From Chloroflexota bacterium (GTDB lineage: Bacteria; Chloroflexota; Dehalococcoidia; JAUQQI01), in the NCBI GenBank assembly GCA_030549955.1, contig JAUQQI010000209.1:1-6297 (forward strand): a stretch of DNA of 6,297 nucleotides, written 5' to 3'. Shown here one piece after another: positions 4,198-6,297 of this stretch (its first letter is position 1; every line of letters starts with the position of its first letter). The notes below the pieces were generated by a model. The model had not been told where the DNA came from. It was given only the letters and a program-made list of their open reading frames with translations, and did not search any database. The position numbers and the translations under genes are program-made.

Positions 4198-6297
4198 ATG
4201 GCGCAGTGGGAGCCCTCCTATCTGGCAGTTTACCGGAGCGGCGAGCTTTGGCGGCGGGTTGAGTACGCCCGGAACCTGCTGGCAAAACCGTGCCGGGTCT
4301 GCCCGCGGGAGTGTCCGGTAGACCGCCTCTCGGACCAGTTCGGCCTGTGCAGGGTGGGGCGGTATGCGTACGTGGCATCGTACTTTCCCCACTTCGGCGA
4401 AGAAGACTGCCTGCGGGGCTGGAACGGCTCAGGGACGATATTTTTCAGCGGATGTAACCTCCGGTGTGTCTTCTGCCTGACGCCGGAGATGCGGGTCTGG
4501 ACGGATCAGGGGCCGCGGAGCCTGGCGGATCTGTTTGAGGAGGGCGACCATGAGCTCGCGGCGAACTGCGGTCGGGTGCGGCTGCTCGCCGGCGTTACGG
4601 TCTGCACCCGGCCGGGCCGTTTTGCCCGGGCGACAAAGGCCTTCTGCCACGGCTACCGGGGTGAGCTGGTAGTCCTTAAGCCGTACGGCCTGCCGGCCCT
4701 CCGGCTCACCCCGAACCATCCGGTCTTTGTTGCCGACCAGCCCGGCGGGCTTATCCGAAAGGTGCCGGCGGCCGAGGTGGCGGCGGGCCAGTGGCTATTT
4801 GTCCCGGTCCCCGTCCCCGCCTCCTGCCTGGCCGAACTCGATGTCCGGGCTGTTCTGGCAGGCCAGGGTGGAACCGTCAGCACCCGGCCCCGGCAGGTTT
4901 TGGTAAGCGAGCTGGAACCCCTGGCCGAAGCCGTAACTCACCGGGAGCTGACCACCGCCCGGGTGGCGGCGGAGCTGGGCTATCGCCCGGCCTACATCCG
5001 GGACCTGCTCCCCCGGGTGCGCCGGGATGAACTCCGCGACGACCCCCGGTTGGCAAATGAACTGGTGACCGAAGGCGGGCGAGTCCGGTTTCGGACCGAG
5101 AAGGGGCTCGGTGTGCCGGCCCGGGTCCCTATCAACGAAGATTTGGCCCGCTTGCTTGGATTCTACTGTTCCAAAGGTTATGTTACGTCTGCCAAGAGCC
5201 GACCCAACAGCCACGTCCTCGTATTCTCATTCGGCAAATCTGAGGCGGACCTGGCGGAAGAGGTGGCCGGGTTAATCCGCCGGGTCTTCGGGGTCGAGCC
5301 CCGGCGGGTGCTACGGCGAACCACCCGGATCGTTGAGGTGAGCAACGCCTCGCTCGCCCTGCTGTTTAAGGGGCTCGCTGGAGCGAAGGCTCGGGAGAAA
5401 CGGGTTCCGCCACCCCTTTTCCAGGTTCCGACCCCGGTTGTCCGGGCCTTTCTGGAAGCGTACTGGGCAGGTGACGGGACCCGGCACGGACGGTACCTGG
5501 CTGCAAATACGGTTTCCCTCGAGCTTGCCCTGGGCCTGACGGCCCTGTTGTTACGGCTCGGGGTCTTCCCGTACTTTTACGTCACGTCCCGCCCGGCACA
5601 TCGATCGATTGAGGGCCAGGTTGTTAACCAGCACCAGACCCTTTACTATGTCAGGTGCCGGCGGGCCGGGTCGGGCCAGGAAGCTGGACTGGCGCTGCGG
5701 CCATACCGCCGGGTGGATGGTGGCTTCTGGGTTCGGGTCCGCCGGGTTGAACGTGAGCCTTATGAGGGGCCAGTCTATAACCTCGAAGTGGACGACCCCG
5801 ACCATTCGTATACGGTTCACGGGGTTGCGGTCGGAAACTGCCAAAACTTCGATATCTCCTGGCAGCTTCAGGGCGAGCGGGTCACCCCTGTGCGGCTCGC
5901 CCGGATGATGCTTGAGCTTCAGGCCTGGGGCTGTCATAACATCAACTGGGTGACCCCCGAGCACGTCGTGCCCCAGATTCTCGAGGCCCTGCCCCTGGCC
6001 ATCGAAGGCGGTCTCCGGCTCCCGATCGTCTACAACACGAGCGCCTACGATAGCCTCGACAGCTTGCGGCTAATGGACGGCATCGTCGACATCTACATGC
6101 CCGACTTCAAGTTCTGGAATCCCGAGCGGGCCCGCAAGTACAGCAAGACCCCGGATTACCCTGAGGTCGCCCGCCGGACGATCAAAGAGATGCACCGGCA
6201 GGTCGGCAACCTGGTCCTGGACGAGTTCGGGCTGGCCCGGCGGGGCCTGCTCCTCCGCCACCTGGTCATGCCCGGCATGCTCGCCGAGACCGAGGCG
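4198..6297 (+). CDS. COG1313/PflX-like radical SAM protein with in-frame intein (3' end beyond window)
   Basis: The frame is open for 700 codons to the right edge. The N-extein (residues 1-92) has a cysteine cluster (C32, C35, C39, C51) in the family pattern C..CP..C...(10)..GLC, followed by VASYFPHFGEE and GTIFFSGCNLRCVF. A 455-residue intein (93-547) follows, then the C-extein CQNFDISWQL, NINWVTPEHV, LPIVYNTSAYDS, DIYMPDFKFWN, KYSKTPDYPEVA and LLLRHLVMPG, all typical of COG1313. Splicing gives C86-NLR-C90-VF-C548, the CX3CX2C motif that holds the SAM-binding [4Fe-4S] cluster. The spliced product has 245 residues in the window, short of the roughly 300 or more expected. COG1313 proteins are annotated as pyruvate formate-lyase activating enzyme-like; their true substrate is, to my knowledge, not established, and no glycyl-radical partner is visible here. 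The gene follows the mannosidase by 25 nt. Confidence 0.92.
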   Translation, partial: MAQWEPSYLAVYRSGELWRRVEYARNLLAKPCRVCPRECPVDRLSDQFGLCRVGRYAYVASYFPHFGEEDCLRGWNGSGTIFFSGCNLRCVFCLTPEMRVWTDQGPRSLADLFEEGDHELAANCGRVRLLAGVTVCTRPGRFARATKAFCHGYRGELVVLKPYGLPALRLTPNHPVFVADQPGGLIRKVPAAEVAAGQWLFVPVPVPASCLAELDVRAVLAGQGGTVSTRPRQVLVSELEPLAEAVTHRELTTARVAAELGYRPAYIRDLLPRVRRDELRDDPRLANELVTEGGRVRFRTEKGLGVPARVPINEDLARLLGFYCSKGYVTSAKSRPNSHVLVFSFGKSEADLAEEVAGLIRRVFGVEPRRVLRRTTRIVEVSNASLALLFKGLAGAKAREKRVPPPLFQVPTPVVRAFLEAYWAGDGTRHGRYLAANTVSLELALGLTALLLRLGVFPYFYVTSRPAHRSIEGQVVNQHQTLYYVRCRRAGSGQEAGLALRPYRRVDGGFWVRVRRVEREPYEGPVYNLEVDDPDHSYTVHGVAVGNCQNFDISWQLQGERVTPVRLARMMLELQAWGCHNINWVTPEHVVPQILEALPLAIEGGLRLPIVYNTSAYDSLDSLRLMDGIVDIYMPDFKFWNPERARKYSKTPDYPEVARRTIKEMHRQVGNLVLDEFGLARRGLLLRHLVMPGMLAETEA
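4474..5838 (+). mobile_element. Intein with LAGLIDADG endonuclease domain
   Basis: This 455-residue protein-splicing element lies in frame in the radical SAM gene. Block A starts at Cys1 (precursor residue 93) with CLTPEMRVWTDQGPRSLADL. Block B is LTPNHPVFV with T171 and H174 of the TxxH motif. Block F is VYNLEVDDPDHSYTVHG (526-542), with H536 in the expected position. Block G is VAVGN followed by extein Cys+1 (548). The terminal residue is Asn547, as required for cyclisation, but the penultimate residue is Gly546 instead of His. A homing-endonuclease domain sits between blocks B and F. An HTH-like segment precedes it (about 251-271, TTARVAAELGYRPAYIRDLL). The join of residues 92 and 548 restores continuous COG1313 sequence, so both borders are exact. 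All splicing nucleophiles are present, so I expect splicing to work. Confidence 0.93.
5143..5568 (+). other. LAGLIDADG homing-endonuclease domain within the intein, probably inactive
   Basis: Motif 1 (block C) reads LLGFYCSKGYV (precursor residues 319-329) and motif 2 (block E) reads FLEAYWAGDGTR (418-429). A block H-like segment (S440 to G455, ending ALLLRLG) follows. Such domains cut the intein-less allele to spread the element. In motif 1 the acidic metal-binding residue, normally Glu or Asp before GY, is Lys326 (AAA, one G-to-A change from GAA). Motif 2 keeps D426. Losing one of the two acidic residues usually abolishes double-strand cleavage, so the domain is probably non-cutting while its fold is retained. 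Confidence 0.75.

Noticed and set aside
4198..4473. N-extein as a separate truncated gene
   Set aside because: The frame continues without a stop through the intein into matching COG1313 sequence, so it is one interrupted gene rather than a truncated one.
4795..5214. Minus-strand open frame opposite the intein
   Set aside because: The plus-strand intein frame contains splicing blocks and LAGLIDADG motifs; the antisense frame shows none.

Overview
The window is GC-rich bacterial DNA, roughly two-thirds G+C, with CGG as the prevailing arginine codon and many GGCCGG-type hexamers. TATAAT-like -10 boxes and a near-perfect Shine-Dalgarno sequence point to Bacteria rather than Archaea. The gene mix (GH38 mannosidase, COG1313/PflX-type radical SAM protein, a bS22/COX24-like micro-protein, an intein) would fit an uncultivated, possibly thermophilic or anaerobic lineage. 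I cannot name a phylum from the sequence alone.

Left part, minus strand (about 1345 down to 1). A 31-residue, very basic ribosomal-type protein (1250-1345) has its own promoter and an extended ribosome binding site. Next come a gene-poor stretch with small hairpins (962-1249) and a frameshifted remnant of a sialidase-like (BNR-repeat) protein (810-961). Last are two half-size EamA/DMT transporter genes overlapping by ATGA (329-748, and 332 down past the left edge). These two probably form a translationally coupled, two-subunit transporter.

Right part, plus strand (1533 to 6297). A complete 879-residue family 38 glycoside hydrolase is followed after 25 nt by a long reading frame that runs off the right edge. 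That frame (4198-6297, 700 codons in the window) encodes a COG1313/PflX-like radical SAM protein interrupted by a 455-residue intein (4474-5838). The intein sits exactly at the third cysteine of the CX3CX2C iron-sulfur motif. It carries splicing blocks A, B, F and G and a LAGLIDADG endonuclease domain whose first motif has Lys instead of the acidic catalytic residue. Splicing would rebuild the motif with the +1 cysteine as cluster ligand.

The mannosidase and radical SAM genes are probably cotranscribed from the divergent promoter region 1346-1532, but no biochemical link between them is evident. The main point of interest is the intein. In the unspliced precursor the intein's own Cys1 also completes a CX3CX2C motif and forms a CXXC pair with the cysteine at -3, so splicing could depend on redox state or iron-sulfur status.
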